DNA from: Nocardia rhizosphaerihabitans
GTDB lineage: Bacteria; Actinomycetota; Actinomycetes; Mycobacteriales; Mycobacteriaceae
NCBI RefSeq assembly: GCF_014646295.1
Contig: NZ_BMNE01000011.1
Location: 62,001 to 126,000 of the forward strand
Reading direction: 5' to 3'
DNA length: 64,000 nt
Below the pieces are notes generated by a model. The model saw only the letters and a program-made list of their open reading frames with translations. It did not search any database and was not told the origin of the DNA. Shown piece after piece: positions 35,834-45,050 of the stretch (positions are counted from its first letter, which is position 1; each line of letters starts with the position of its first letter). The position numbers and the translations under genes were made by a program.

Positions 35834-36667
35834 ATGCCCGACCAGGACCACCCGCTGCGCGATCGCACCGTCCTCATTTCCGGAGCCAGCCGGGGTATCG
35901 GCGCGGCGATCGCCGTAGCCGCCGCCGAGCAGGGCGCCAATATCGTCCTGCTGGCCAAGACGTCCGAACCACATCCCCGGCTCCCCGGCACCGTGCATAC
36001 CGTCGCCGACGCGGTCGAGGCCGCGGGTGGCCGGGCCGCCGCGGCCGTCGGCGACGTACGCAAGGAGGACGACGTCGCGCGGGCCGTGGCGATCGCGATC
36101 GAGCGGTTCGGCGGGATCGACGTGTGCGTCAACAACGCAGGCGCCATCGCCACCGATCCCACCGAGAAACTCGGTGCCAAACGCTTCGACCTGATGCAGG
36201 ACATCAACATTCGCGGGACGTTCCTGCTCACCGCAGCGTGCGTGCCGCACCTGCGCGACTCCCCCAACCCGCATGTGCTCACCATCTCGCCACCGATCAA
36301 CCTCGATCCCCGCTGGCTCGGCGCCCATCCGGCCTACACCCAGTCCAAATACGGGATGACCATGCTCAGCCAGGGCTGGGCAGCCGAATTCGCCGATGCC
36401 GGAATCGGATTCAACTGTCTGTGGCCACAGACCTACATCGCCACCTCAGCCGTCGCCGCCCTGCTCGACGGCGACAACCAACTCGCGACTGCGCGCAGCC
36501 CCCGGATCATGGCCGACGCGGCCGTCGCGATCACCGCCCAGCCGGCCCGCAGGGTGACCGGCAATTGCTTCCTCGACGCGGACGCCGTCTCGAGGTTCGC
36601 CGGGATCGACGACCTCTCCCGGTACGGCGGTGGCGACAACCCGACCCGGGACCTCTTCCTGGACTGA
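35834..36667 (+). CDS. SDR family oxidoreductase, HSDL2-like
   Basis: A 277-residue short-chain dehydrogenase with SGASRGIG, LLAKT after the second strand, NNAGAIA and the YTQSKYG active site. The long form, the LLAKTSEPHP segment and the PPINLDPRW serine-region replacement are typical of the HSDL2/citronellol-type dehydrogenases. It probably oxidises an alcohol or 3-hydroxy ester. GAGGAG precedes the ATG. Confidence 0.9.
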   Translation: MPDQDHPLRDRTVLISGASRGIGAAIAVAAAEQGANIVLLAKTSEPHPRLPGTVHTVADAVEAAGGRAAAAVGDVRKEDDVARAVAIAIERFGGIDVCVNNAGAIATDPTEKLGAKRFDLMQDINIRGTFLLTAACVPHLRDSPNPHVLTISPPINLDPRWLGAHPAYTQSKYGMTMLSQGWAAEFADAGIGFNCLWPQTYIATSAVAALLDGDNQLATARSPRIMADAAVAITAQPARRVTGNCFLDADAVSRFAGIDDLSRYGGGDNPTRDLFLD

Positions 36668-36712
36668 CCCGCCCGCTGCCCCACTCACCTTCCGAGACAA
36701 GGACCGACCGCC

Positions 36713-38401
36713 ATGGCCTACGTCATTACGCAGCGGTGCTGCAACGACGCCAGCTGCATCTCCGAATGCCCGGTCGACTGCATCCGACCGATACCCGGTC
36801 AGCCGGAGTTCGACACCGCCGAGATGCTGCATATCGATCCCGAAACCTGTATCGACTGCGGCGCGTGCGTCGATGCCTGTCCTGTGGGCGCCGTGTTCTC
36901 CATCGAAGATCTCAGCGCTTCCCTGCAACGCTATAGCGACATCAACGCCGACTATTTCCAGCGCCACCCGCTCGAGCCGGAGTTCGCCGCGCCAGTCGTG
37001 ACGCCGCGCATCCCGAAAGAACTCGGCACCTTGCGGGTGGCGATCGTCGGTGCGGGCCCCGCTGCTTGCTACGCGGCGGACGCATTACTGCGCCGCGGTG
37101 ACACCCAGGTGGAGCTGTTCGACCGGCTGCCGACGCCATGGGGTCTAGTGCGCGCGGGAGTGGCACCGGATCACGCGGAGACCAAGTCGGTGACATCGAT
37201 GTTCGAGACCGCGTTCCGTCGCGACACCCTGCAGTACTACCTGAATGTCGAAATCGGCAACCACCTCACCCACGACGAGCTACTGCGCCATCACCACGCG
37301 GTGATCTACGCGGTGGGCGCCTCAGCCGACCGGCGCATGGACATCCCCGGCGAGGATCTGCCGGGCAGTCATTCGGCGACGGAGTTCGTGGCCTGGTACA
37401 ACGGGCACCCTGACTTCGCTGACCGAGACTTCGATCTGTCCGGCGAGCGCGCAGTCATCGTCGGCAACGGCAACGTGGCACTGGACGTCGCTCGCGTACT
37501 CACCATGGATCCGGACGAGCTGGCCCGCACCGACATCGCCGATCACGCGCTGAATGCCCTGCGCGACAGCAGAATTCGCGAGGTAGTCGTCCTGGGCCGG
37601 CGCGGGCCTCTTCAGGCGGCGTATACCTCGCCGGAGTTCCTCGCCCTCGGGCACCTCGACGGCGTGGACGTGGTCGTGGAGTCGGCGGACATCGAACTCG
37701 ACGACATCGGCAGCGCCGTATTGGCGGACCCGGCCATCGAGCCGTCCGTTCGGCTGAAATACACGCTCGCTCAGGAATTCGCCTCGGCACCACGGCGACC
37801 GGGCAACAAACGGATCGTCTTCCGATTTCTCGTCTCGCCGACCCAGGTACTCGGGGAGCAGCGCGTCACCGGCCTGCGATTCGCGCACAACGTACTCACC
37901 GACTCAGATGGTCGGGTCAGCGCCGAAGCTACCGAGCGCACGGGCGATATCGCCGCGGGGCTGGTGCTGCGGTCGGTCGGCTACCGGGGTGAGCCGGTCC
38001 CGGCACTGCCATTCGACGAGCAACGAGGTGTGGTCCCGAATCATGAAGGTCGGGTGATCGACACCGCCGGTGCGCCGGTCACCGGGGTCTACGTCAGCGG
38101 CTGGATCAAACGTGGTGCGCGAGGGGTGATCGGATCGAATCGAGTCGATGCGGAGGAGACGGTGGAACACCTGATAGCCGACTACGTCGAGGGCGAACTG
38201 GCCACGCCACCGGCGGGCCGAGACGCCCTACGCGAGCTGGTCGCATCGCGCCAGCCCCAGGTGGTGGACCGAATCGGGTGGAAGGCCATCGACACCGCCG
38301 AGAAGGCGGCCAGCGATTCCACCGGTCGCCCGCGGGTCAAACTCACCACCCACGACGAACTGACCGCCGCGGCACAGGGGATCGATCTCGTGGTGCGCTG
38401 A
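36713..38401 (+). CDS. fprB: Ferredoxin/ferredoxin--NADP reductase fusion, FprB type
   Basis: A 562-residue fusion. The N-terminal ferredoxin domain opens with VITQRCCNDASCISECPV, has cysteines 9, 15, 19 and 23 for one cluster and CIDCGACVDACP (46, 49, 52, 56) for a second. It is followed by an adrenodoxin-reductase-like FAD/NADP module with AIVGAGPAACYAA and VIVGNGNVALDVAR. This matches M. tuberculosis FprB. It can pass NADPH electrons to oxygenases such as the Rieske enzymes or cytochromes P450. It sits 45 bp after the SDR gene, probably in one transcript. Confidence 0.93.
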   Translation: MAYVITQRCCNDASCISECPVDCIRPIPGQPEFDTAEMLHIDPETCIDCGACVDACPVGAVFSIEDLSASLQRYSDINADYFQRHPLEPEFAAPVVTPRIPKELGTLRVAIVGAGPAACYAADALLRRGDTQVELFDRLPTPWGLVRAGVAPDHAETKSVTSMFETAFRRDTLQYYLNVEIGNHLTHDELLRHHHAVIYAVGASADRRMDIPGEDLPGSHSATEFVAWYNGHPDFADRDFDLSGERAVIVGNGNVALDVARVLTMDPDELARTDIADHALNALRDSRIREVVVLGRRGPLQAAYTSPEFLALGHLDGVDVVVESADIELDDIGSAVLADPAIEPSVRLKYTLAQEFASAPRRPGNKRIVFRFLVSPTQVLGEQRVTGLRFAHNVLTDSDGRVSAEATERTGDIAAGLVLRSVGYRGEPVPALPFDEQRGVVPNHEGRVIDTAGAPVTGVYVSGWIKRGARGVIGSNRVDAEETVEHLIADYVEGELATPPAGRDALRELVASRQPQVVDRIGWKAIDTAEKAASDSTGRPRVKLTTHDELTAAAQGIDLVVR

Positions 38402-38440
38402 GCACGTCTCGCTGCGAGCGCACAGAGCCGTCGACACCGG

Positions 38441-38475
38441 AGCGGCGGCGGACACCCGAAAGGTTCGCCGCCGCT
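38441..38475. terminator. Bidirectional terminator
   Basis: Arms AGCGGCGGCG and CGCCGCCGCT separated by 15 bp lie between fprB and the convergent aldehyde dehydrogenase gene. Confidence 0.75.
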
Positions 38476-38485
38476 CCTGGATTGC

Positions 38486-39943
38486 TCAGAGCTGAGCCCA
38501 GACCGACTTCGTCTTCATATACGCCTCGACGCCTTCGCGTCCGAACTCGTGGCCCCAACCGGACTGCTTGTAGCCGCCGAAGGGCACCCCGTGGTCGAAT
38601 ACCAACTGGCAGTTCAGTGTCACCGTCCCGGCCTGCAACCGCTTCGCGAGTCGGTGCCCACGGCTGAGGTTGGTTGTCCACACGGTGGCGGCCAGGCCGT
38701 AGGAGGTGTCATTGGCCATCGCGATCGCCTCGTCCTCGTCGTCGAACGGCAGCACGGTCACGACCGGGCCGAAGATTTCCTCCCGGTAGAGTCTGCTGGT
38801 CGCGGGATCCACATTGGTGAGCACCGTGGGGTGGACGAAGTACCCGCTACGGTCGAGACGGTGCCCGCCGGTGACGACCTCGGCACCGTCGGACTTGCCC
38901 TCGTCGAGGTAGCCCATCACCCGCGTCAGCTGTTTGGCGCTGATCAGCGGGCCGATCATGGTTCCTTCTTCCTTCGGCCCACCGAGCTTGAGGTTGTTGG
39001 CCACCGTCGCGATGCCCTCCACGACCCGCTCGTACACGCCACGCTGCACGAAGATCCGGGAGCCGCAGACGCAGCCCTGCCCGGAGTGCACGAAGATTCC
39101 CATCGACGCCATCATCACTGCCATGTCCAGGTCGGCGTCGTCGAAGATCAGCACCGGCGACTTGCCGCCGAGTTCGAGCATAACCTTCTTGAGGTTGCCC
39201 GCGGAGGCCGCCACGATCTGTTTGCCGACCTCGGTGGAACCGGTGAACGCCACCTTGTCGACGTCCGGGTGGGAGGTGATCGCGGCACCCGCGGTGTGTC
39301 CGTAGCCGGTCAGCAAGTTCACGACGCCTTCCGGCACGCCGGCCTCGGCGATGAGCCGCGCAAGCAGCAGCGCCGACAGCGGTGTCTCCTCGGCGGGTTT
39401 CACCACGGTGCTGCACCCGGCGGCGAGCGCGGGGGCCAGCTTGGCACAGGCGTTGAACACCGGCCCGTTCCACGGGAAGATCAGGCCGACTACCCCGTAG
39501 GGCTCCTTGAGGGTGTAGGCGTGCATATCGGCGTAAGCGCCGGAGACGCCGCCGGTCATCTGCACCTCGTACGCCGAGCCGTTGAGTTTGGTACACCAAC
39601 CCGCGTAGTAGCGGAAGAACTCGGCGCACGTTGGAATGATCATCTTCGCCTGCACGAGTGGCATTCCCGTATTGAGCGAGTCCAACTCGGCGAGCTCATC
39701 CGTGTGCGCGTCCATAAGGTCCGCGATCCGCCACATGATCTTGGCGCGCTCCCGCCCGGGAAGACCCTGCCAGACACCCGACTCGAACGAGGCCCTCGCC
39801 CGGGCCACCGCCTCGTCGACAGCCTCGGGTCCACAGTCGGTGAACTCGGTGATCTGCTCTTCGGTCACCGGGTCGATGATCGGGATGACCTCGCCTTTTC
39901 CGGGTCGTTCACGGATTTCGTCCAGAATAGATTGCAGCGTCAT
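38486..39943 (-). CDS. NAD-dependent aldehyde dehydrogenase
   Basis: A 485-residue aldehyde dehydrogenase with FPWNGPV (in place of the commoner PWNFP), FTGSTEVGK, the general base in LELGGKSP (Glu257) and the nucleophile in SGQGCVCGS (Cys291). It oxidises an aldehyde to an acid. It is a single-gene minus-strand unit with an operator-like sequence 100 bp upstream of its start, linking it to the catabolic regulon. Confidence 0.93.
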   Translation of the reverse strand: MTLQSILDEIRERPGKGEVIPIIDPVTEEQITEFTDCGPEAVDEAVARARASFESGVWQGLPGRERAKIMWRIADLMDAHTDELAELDSLNTGMPLVQAKMIIPTCAEFFRYYAGWCTKLNGSAYEVQMTGGVSGAYADMHAYTLKEPYGVVGLIFPWNGPVFNACAKLAPALAAGCSTVVKPAEETPLSALLLARLIAEAGVPEGVVNLLTGYGHTAGAAITSHPDVDKVAFTGSTEVGKQIVAASAGNLKKVMLELGGKSPVLIFDDADLDMAVMMASMGIFVHSGQGCVCGSRIFVQRGVYERVVEGIATVANNLKLGGPKEEGTMIGPLISAKQLTRVMGYLDEGKSDGAEVVTGGHRLDRSGYFVHPTVLTNVDPATSRLYREEIFGPVVTVLPFDDEDEAIAMANDTSYGLAATVWTTNLSRGHRLAKRLQAGTVTLNCQLVFDHGVPFGGYKQSGWGHEFGREGVEAYMKTKSVWAQL

Positions 39944-40042
39944 CGCGCATCCCCTTCAAGCGTCAAGGTCTTCATGCCTACCAGTCCTCGACCTGCTTAG
40001 CACCGGAGTCGACCAGCGGTCAAGAGTTTCATTCCAATTTAC

Positions 40043-40057
40043 GGCAATGTCATTCTC
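40043..40057. promoter_or_regulatory. Probable operator, GGCAAT-N3-ATTCTC
   Basis: The sequence GGCAATGTCATTCTC is a two-mismatch version of GAGAAT-N3-ATTCTC, and a second inverted CATTCTCG...CGAGAA pair overlaps it at about 40052-40067. It lies 100 bp upstream of the aldehyde dehydrogenase gene, in the divergent region shared with the hypothetical gene at 40203. Confidence 0.5.
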
Positions 40058-40202
40058 GCATACGAGAACGTAGAATTTGCCCGATCAGTCCGGTCTCTCG
40101 CCGCCGCCTCCTAGCCGCAAAGCTTCGGCAACTTCGCCGCGCGTCGGACGCAGTTGTAGTAGGACTGCGGATAGCGCTTCGATCTCTCGGAATGGACACC
40201 TC

Positions 40203-40778
40203 GTGAATGTTGCCCAGGACGCCGGTCTGGTCACCAACTGGTGGACCTACGCACATCAACACCCGTTGCGATATCGGTTGGCAGTCCTGGCCACCAACGC
40301 ACGCGACGTGGTCGAGCACGCCGGCGGCTGGTTGTTCGACCGCTCGATGGCCGGATGGGACGTGAACGTCGTCCTGGCCGATGTCACCGACCTGGCGCCC
40401 CTGCAGATCCTCGGCGTGACCGTACTCGAGCTCGAGGGACCCCTCGCGGTTCCGGTCCACCACACCTGGCCCGACGCCCTGGCGGTCGCACCCGATCTAC
40501 TGCTGTCCGACAGCCGAGTACGCGACGGCGTCCTCAACTGCCTCGAGAACGATCTGATCGAAGTCGTCGTGTGGGGCAACCCGCTCCCTGCGGAATTCGA
40601 GTGTCGGGTCGACGGCATGGACCATCGCCTCAGTGCCGCGGCGCACGCGTTCAAATCACGCGCGCTGGCCGCGACCGACGCCACACCCCAACCTGTACCT
40701 CTGATCGAAGGTTTCCGCTGCAACGCCAGATCCCTGGCAGCAGCCGGCCGCGAGGTGAATCTGTCACACAGACGGTGA
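40203..40778 (+). CDS. Conserved hypothetical protein
   Basis: I cannot assign a function. The protein of about 191 residues (GTG start; a longer open frame back to 40077 is possible) begins AQDAGLVTNWWTYAHQHPLRYRLAV and has NARDVVEHAGGWLFDRSMAGWDV, a pattern I recall as common in Nocardia/Mycobacterium hypothetical proteins. It has no signal peptide or membrane segment. It overlaps the 3' end of the convergent GntR gene by 15 bp, so no terminator separates them. Confidence 0.65.
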   Translation: MNVAQDAGLVTNWWTYAHQHPLRYRLAVLATNARDVVEHAGGWLFDRSMAGWDVNVVLADVTDLAPLQILGVTVLELEGPLAVPVHHTWPDALAVAPDLLLSDSRVRDGVLNCLENDLIEVVVWGNPLPAEFECRVDGMDHRLSAAAHAFKSRALAATDATPQPVPLIEGFRCNARSLAAAGREVNLSHRR

Positions 40779-41435
40779 ATGCGGGGTCGCGTTCCGTTCC
40801 AGCCATTGGGTGAGCGAGCGACCCGCGTCCAGCACATGCCGCTCGCCGATCTCGCGGGCCACCAGGGCGTCACGCTCGGCCAATGCGTCGATGAGCTGGT
40901 CATGATCGTCGAGCGAGTGTTGCTCGTGTTCGGGAAACAGCCGCAGGAAATTCGACGGGACCACCCGGACCGCCTGCTTGATCTGGGTCAGCAATCGCGG
41001 TGAGTGCGCGGCCCGATGGACTTCCTGGTGAAACCGCCAGTTGGCCTCACCGATGGAGTCGTCACCGGATCGCGAGGCGACCTCGGCGGCGAGTTCGCGC
41101 AACTGCTGCAGCTCAGGACTGCTGGCCCGCTGCGCGGCCCAGGCAGCGGCCTGCCCGGTGAGGACTCCGAGGATGGTGAAGCTGTCCATGATGTCGGCGG
41201 GGCTGATCCCGATCACCGTGATCCCGCTGCGTGGCGCAACCCTGACCAGTCCTTCGTAGGACAGCTCCAGCAATGCCTCGCGCACGGGAGTGCGACTGGT
41301 GGCGAACTCGTCGGTGATCACGTCCAGGTCGATGCGCGCGCCCGCGGGCAACGCCCCAGTAAGGATGCGATCGCGCAGTTCGCGTGCCGCCCGTTCGCGA
41401 ACGGTGCCCGCGACGTCGACCGAGTTGGTTGCCAT
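40764..41435 (-). CDS. GntR family regulator (FadR/FCD type)
   Basis: A 223-residue regulator with an N-terminal winged-helix domain (ITDEFATSRTPVREALLELSYEGLV) and a C-terminal all-helical FCD domain containing HRAAHSPRLL. FCD regulators bind carboxylic acids or acyl-CoAs. It is transcribed away from the monooxygenase operon at 41503 and an inverted repeat lies between, so it probably controls that operon. It overlaps the hypothetical gene at its 3' end. Confidence 0.9.
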   Translation of the reverse strand: MATNSVDVAGTVRERAARELRDRILTGALPAGARIDLDVITDEFATSRTPVREALLELSYEGLVRVAPRSGITVIGISPADIMDSFTILGVLTGQAAAWAAQRASSPELQQLRELAAEVASRSGDDSIGEANWRFHQEVHRAAHSPRLLTQIKQAVRVVPSNFLRLFPEHEQHSLDDHDQLIDALAERDALVAREIGERHVLDAGRSLTQWLERNATPHSPSV

Positions 41436-41472
41436 CGGGGAAGCTTAGCAGGCTAGAGGTACCAGGTTTGAA

Positions 41473-41488
41473 ATCTGATATGCCAGAT
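41473..41488. promoter_or_regulatory. Inverted repeat, possible GntR operator
   Basis: ATCTG-N6-CAGAT, partly symmetric through the centre (ATCTGATATGCCAGAT), lies in the 67-bp gap between the GntR gene and the monooxygenase gene, just upstream of the latter's start. Confidence 0.45.
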
Positions 41489-41502
41489 GCTAGATTCCAA
41501 TC

Positions 41503-42876
41503 ATGGCGATGAGGAACAGCGACCGAATGACGTTGGTCGCATTCATGCAAGCGGGCAACACCTCGGTCTACTCGGGTTCCTGGCGACACCCGGCCACCGA
41601 GCACGGATATCTCGACGCGTCGTACTACGCGAAAGTCGGGCGGCAACTGGAGGATGGCTGCTTCGACCTGATGTTCTTCGACGACCGACTGGCCATGCCC
41701 GGCATCTATGGCGGCTCCGTCGCCGAGGCAGTGCGCCACGGCGCCCGGCCGGTGAAGCTCGACTTGGGGGTAGTCCTGGGCGTCCTCGCGCAGGCCACCT
41801 CACGCATCGGTCTCGGCGCGACCTACTCCACGACGTATTACGCGCCGTTCCATGTCGCGCGCACATTCGCCACCCTCGATCACCTGTCCGCAGGCCGGGC
41901 CGCCTGGAACGTGGTGACCTCGGTCAACGACAGCGAGGCACAGAACTTCGGGATGGACGCCCACCTCGGGCACGACGAACGCTACGACCGCGCCGACGAA
42001 TTCCTCGATGTGGTCAGCGGCCTCTGGGACACCTGGGACGACGACGCCATCCTGCACGACCGCGCTGCCGGCCTGTTCGCCGATCCTGACAAGGTGCACG
42101 AACTGCGCCACTCGGGCCGCTTCTTCTCCGCCCGCGGACCGTTGACAGTACCGCGGACCCCCCAGGGCAGACCGGTGATCATTCAGGCAGGCTCCTCCGG
42201 CCGAGGACGCGAATTCGCCTCGCGCTGGGCGGAATTGATCTTCACCGGCGACCCCGGCCTGGAAGTGGCCCGCAATCACTACGCCGACCAGAAGGCCCGC
42301 ATCTCCGACGCCGGCCGCGATCCAGCCTCGGTCCGCATCTGCCCCATGGCCTACGCGGTCGTCGGCGAATCCGAGCAGCACGCCAAGGAGCGTGAAGCGA
42401 TGCTGCTCGAGGACCTGGTGCATCCGATGGCGTCGCTGACATTGCTCTCGGAGTTGATGAACTACGACTTTGCACAGCACGATCTCGACGACCCGGTCAC
42501 CGACGAACTGATCGCCTCGGTGTCGGGTATCCGCGGTCTGGTCCAGAACCTTCGCACCCACATCGGCGGAAACGTCACGGTACGGGACCTGGCAGGCCAC
42601 CGCGCCACCCTGCTACAGGGTCCGCGGTTCGTCGGCACCGGCGACCAGGTCGCCGACCAGATGGCCGAATGGTTCCACGCCGATGCCTGCGACGGATTCG
42701 TCCTGGCCGCCACTCACATGCCCGGCTCCTTCGAGGACGTCGTCAGGATGGTGGTGCCGCGGTTGCAGCAGCGTGGGCTGTTCCGCACGGCCTACGAGGG
42801 CACGACGCTGCGCGAGCATCTCGGCCTTTCCCGGCCGTCCGTGGACCACGCCGCGCACACGAGCACCGTGGTGTGA
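41503..42876 (+). CDS. LLM-class flavin-dependent monooxygenase (NtaA/SnaA/DszA family)
   Basis: A 457-residue TIM-barrel monooxygenase. The early SWRHP motif, TTYYAPFHVARTFATLDHLS and WNVVTSVN are typical of the nitrilotriacetate/DszA family, which use reduced FMN supplied by a separate reductase. The matching flavin reductase gene lies at 45051. It is followed after 1 bp by a CoA-transferase. A start at 41527, with GAGGAA upstream, is an alternative. The substrate is unknown. Confidence 0.92.
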   Translation: MAMRNSDRMTLVAFMQAGNTSVYSGSWRHPATEHGYLDASYYAKVGRQLEDGCFDLMFFDDRLAMPGIYGGSVAEAVRHGARPVKLDLGVVLGVLAQATSRIGLGATYSTTYYAPFHVARTFATLDHLSAGRAAWNVVTSVNDSEAQNFGMDAHLGHDERYDRADEFLDVVSGLWDTWDDDAILHDRAAGLFADPDKVHELRHSGRFFSARGPLTVPRTPQGRPVIIQAGSSGRGREFASRWAELIFTGDPGLEVARNHYADQKARISDAGRDPASVRICPMAYAVVGESEQHAKEREAMLLEDLVHPMASLTLLSELMNYDFAQHDLDDPVTDELIASVSGIRGLVQNLRTHIGGNVTVRDLAGHRATLLQGPRFVGTGDQVADQMAEWFHADACDGFVLAATHMPGSFEDVVRMVVPRLQQRGLFRTAYEGTTLREHLGLSRPSVDHAAHTSTVV

Positions 42877-42877
42877 C

Positions 42878-44074
42878 ATGAGCCGAGCCATGCTCGAGGG
42901 CCTACGGGTACTCGACTTCGCCACGCTCGCGGCGGCGCCCCTGGCCGCCACCTATCTCGGTGAGTTCGGTGCCGAGGTGATCAAGATCGAGCAGCCCAAC
43001 GGTGGTGATCCGATCCGTACCTGGGGCGCGCAGCGCAACGATGTGGGCCTGATGTGGAAGTCGGTGTCGCGCAACAAGCGTTCGGTCACCCTGGATCTGC
43101 GCGTCGCCGAGGGCCAGGAGCTGCTACGCCGGCTCGCGGCGACAGCGGATGTAGTCGTGACCAACACCAGGCCACAGACATTGCGAAAATGGGGCCTGGA
43201 CTACGCGAGCCTGCGCGCGGTCAACGAGCAAATGGTGATGTTGCACATCACCGGCTTCGGGTTGACCGGCCCCAAGAGCGAACGCCCCGGTTTCGGCACG
43301 CTGGGTGAGGCGATGAGCGGATTCGCCCACATCACCGGCGAGGCGCACGGTCCACCGACACTGCCGCCTTTCATGTTGGCCGACGGTGTCGCTTCCCTCA
43401 ATGCCGCCTACGCCGTGATGATGGCGCTCTACCACCGCGATGTGCACGGCGGCCCCGGCCAGCTGATCGACATCAACCTGGTCGACCCCCTCACCCGACT
43501 GCTCGAACAGACGCTGCTCAGCTACGACCAGCTCGGCACCGTCGCTCAGCGGGCGGGCAACCGCTGGGACATCTCTGCCCCCCGCAACACCTATCGCACC
43601 GCCGACGACAAGTGGCTGGCCATGTCGGGCAGCTCGCCCGCGCTTGCGCTGCGCGTCTTCCGCGCGATCGGCCGCAACGATCTGATCTCCGACGCCGAGT
43701 TCTCCGATCCGCAGCGCCGTCTGGCGCGGGCTGCCGAAGTCGACGACGTTGTCGCGGCGTGGGTGTCGAAGCAGACCCTCGCCGAGGCGATGGCGGTGTT
43801 CGACGCAGAACAGGTCGCCGCGGCCCCTGTCTACGACATCACCGACCTGCTCCAGGACGAGCAGCTGCGCCACCGCGAGGTGTTCGTCCCGGTCGCCGAC
43901 GACGACCTGGGCACGATGACGGTGCAGGCACCAGTGCCTCGCTTCTCCGAGGCGCAGGGCCGCGTGTCCCACCTCGGCCCCCGCCTCGGCGAGCACAACG
44001 CAGAGGTCTACGGCCGGCTACTCGGCCTGAGCGACAACGACATCGATGACCTGCACAGCCGCGGCGTGCTGTGA
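42878..44074 (+). CDS. CaiB/BaiF family CoA-transferase
   Basis: A 398-residue class III CoA-transferase with EGLRVLDFATLAAAPLAATYLGEFGAEVIKIE at the N-terminus, VSRNKRSVTLDLR and the RPGFGTLGEAMSGFAHITG segment that stands at the active-site region in mesaconyl-/succinyl-CoA transferase relatives. It likely activates a dicarboxylic or branched acid for cleavage by the CitE-like enzyme encoded next. The start follows the monooxygenase stop by one base. Confidence 0.91.
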   Translation: MSRAMLEGLRVLDFATLAAAPLAATYLGEFGAEVIKIEQPNGGDPIRTWGAQRNDVGLMWKSVSRNKRSVTLDLRVAEGQELLRRLAATADVVVTNTRPQTLRKWGLDYASLRAVNEQMVMLHITGFGLTGPKSERPGFGTLGEAMSGFAHITGEAHGPPTLPPFMLADGVASLNAAYAVMMALYHRDVHGGPGQLIDINLVDPLTRLLEQTLLSYDQLGTVAQRAGNRWDISAPRNTYRTADDKWLAMSGSSPALALRVFRAIGRNDLISDAEFSDPQRRLARAAEVDDVVAAWVSKQTLAEAMAVFDAEQVAAAPVYDITDLLQDEQLRHREVFVPVADDDLGTMTVQAPVPRFSEAQGRVSHLGPRLGEHNAEVYGRLLGLSDNDIDDLHSRGVL

Positions 44075-44102
44075 ACTTCCGACCACAGAAGGACTTTCGA
44101 CG

Positions 44103-45044
44103 ATGACCCTGCTGATCCGGCGCTCCGAGCTCGCTCTGCCCGCATGCAACGACCACATGTTCGCCAAAGCCCTTGCCAGCGGCGCAGATCTGGTGTTTCT
44201 CGATCTCGAAGACGCAACCCCGGACGCCCTCAAAGAGCAGTCGCGGGAGAAGGTGATCGCCGCACTGACCGCGATGGACTGGGGAAACACCGTCCCCGCG
44301 ATCCGGATCAACGGGCTCGACACCCGCTGGTGCCACGACGACATCATCGAAGTAGTCACCCACGCCGGGTCGCACCTGCACACGATCGTGGTCCCCAAAG
44401 CACGCACCGCGCGCGACGTGTGGTGGGTCGACGTGCTGCTGACACAACTCGAGGAGAAACTCGGCCTGACCCACCGCATTCGTCTCGAGGTGCTGATCGA
44501 AGAGGTGGAGGGACTCGCCAACGCCGAAGCGATCGCCGTCGCCAGTTCGCGGGTGGACGCGCTCATCTTCGGTGTCGGCGACTTCTCACTCTCCCAGGGC
44601 GCCAGGGTGGACACCAACTTCGAACCACTCGGCGACTACCCCGGTGACTTCTGGCACTACGCCCGCAACAAGGTACTGGTCGCCGCTCGTATCGCGGGCA
44701 TCGACGCGATCGACGCCCCGTTCCCCGACTACGGCAACCTCACCGGCTACGAACGCGACGCGCGGCGCTCCTCACTGCTCGGCTACACCGGCAAGTGGGC
44801 GATCCACCCGAACCAGGTTGCGATCGCCAACACTGTCTATTCCCCCACCCCCGAGGAAATCGCGCTCGCGGAACGCAATATCGCCGCATACCGCGACGCC
44901 GAGGCCAACGGCCGCGGTGCCGTCGGCGTCGACGGAGTACTCGTCGACGCCGCCCATATCAAGATGGCTCAGGCGACGCTCGCTCGCGCCGCCGCAATCG
45001 ACCCGCACCGTCGCGCAGACCGCGCGATACCTGCCCGGAGCTGA
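44103..45044 (+). CDS. HpcH/HpaI aldolase/citrate lyase beta-like (CitE family)
   Basis: A 313-residue TIM-barrel lyase with VFLDLEDATPD, IRINGLDTRW, the metal-binding region EVLIEEVEGLANAEAI, FGVGDFSLSQG and KWAIHPNQV. This is the malyl-CoA/beta-methylmalyl-CoA/citramalyl-CoA lyase pattern, which splits a 3-hydroxyacyl-CoA to acetyl- or propionyl-CoA and a 2-oxo acid. It fits directly after the CoA-transferase gene. AGAAGGA precedes the ATG. Confidence 0.92.
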   Translation: MTLLIRRSELALPACNDHMFAKALASGADLVFLDLEDATPDALKEQSREKVIAALTAMDWGNTVPAIRINGLDTRWCHDDIIEVVTHAGSHLHTIVVPKARTARDVWWVDVLLTQLEEKLGLTHRIRLEVLIEEVEGLANAEAIAVASSRVDALIFGVGDFSLSQGARVDTNFEPLGDYPGDFWHYARNKVLVAARIAGIDAIDAPFPDYGNLTGYERDARRSSLLGYTGKWAIHPNQVAIANTVYSPTPEEIALAERNIAAYRDAEANGRGAVGVDGVLVDAAHIKMAQATLARAAAIDPHRRADRAIPARS

Positions 45045-45050
45045 TCGGCT

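Noticed and set aside
38549..40000. A 483-residue open frame on the plus strand
   Set aside because: It is antisense to the aldehyde dehydrogenase with conserved active-site residues, and shows no protein family.
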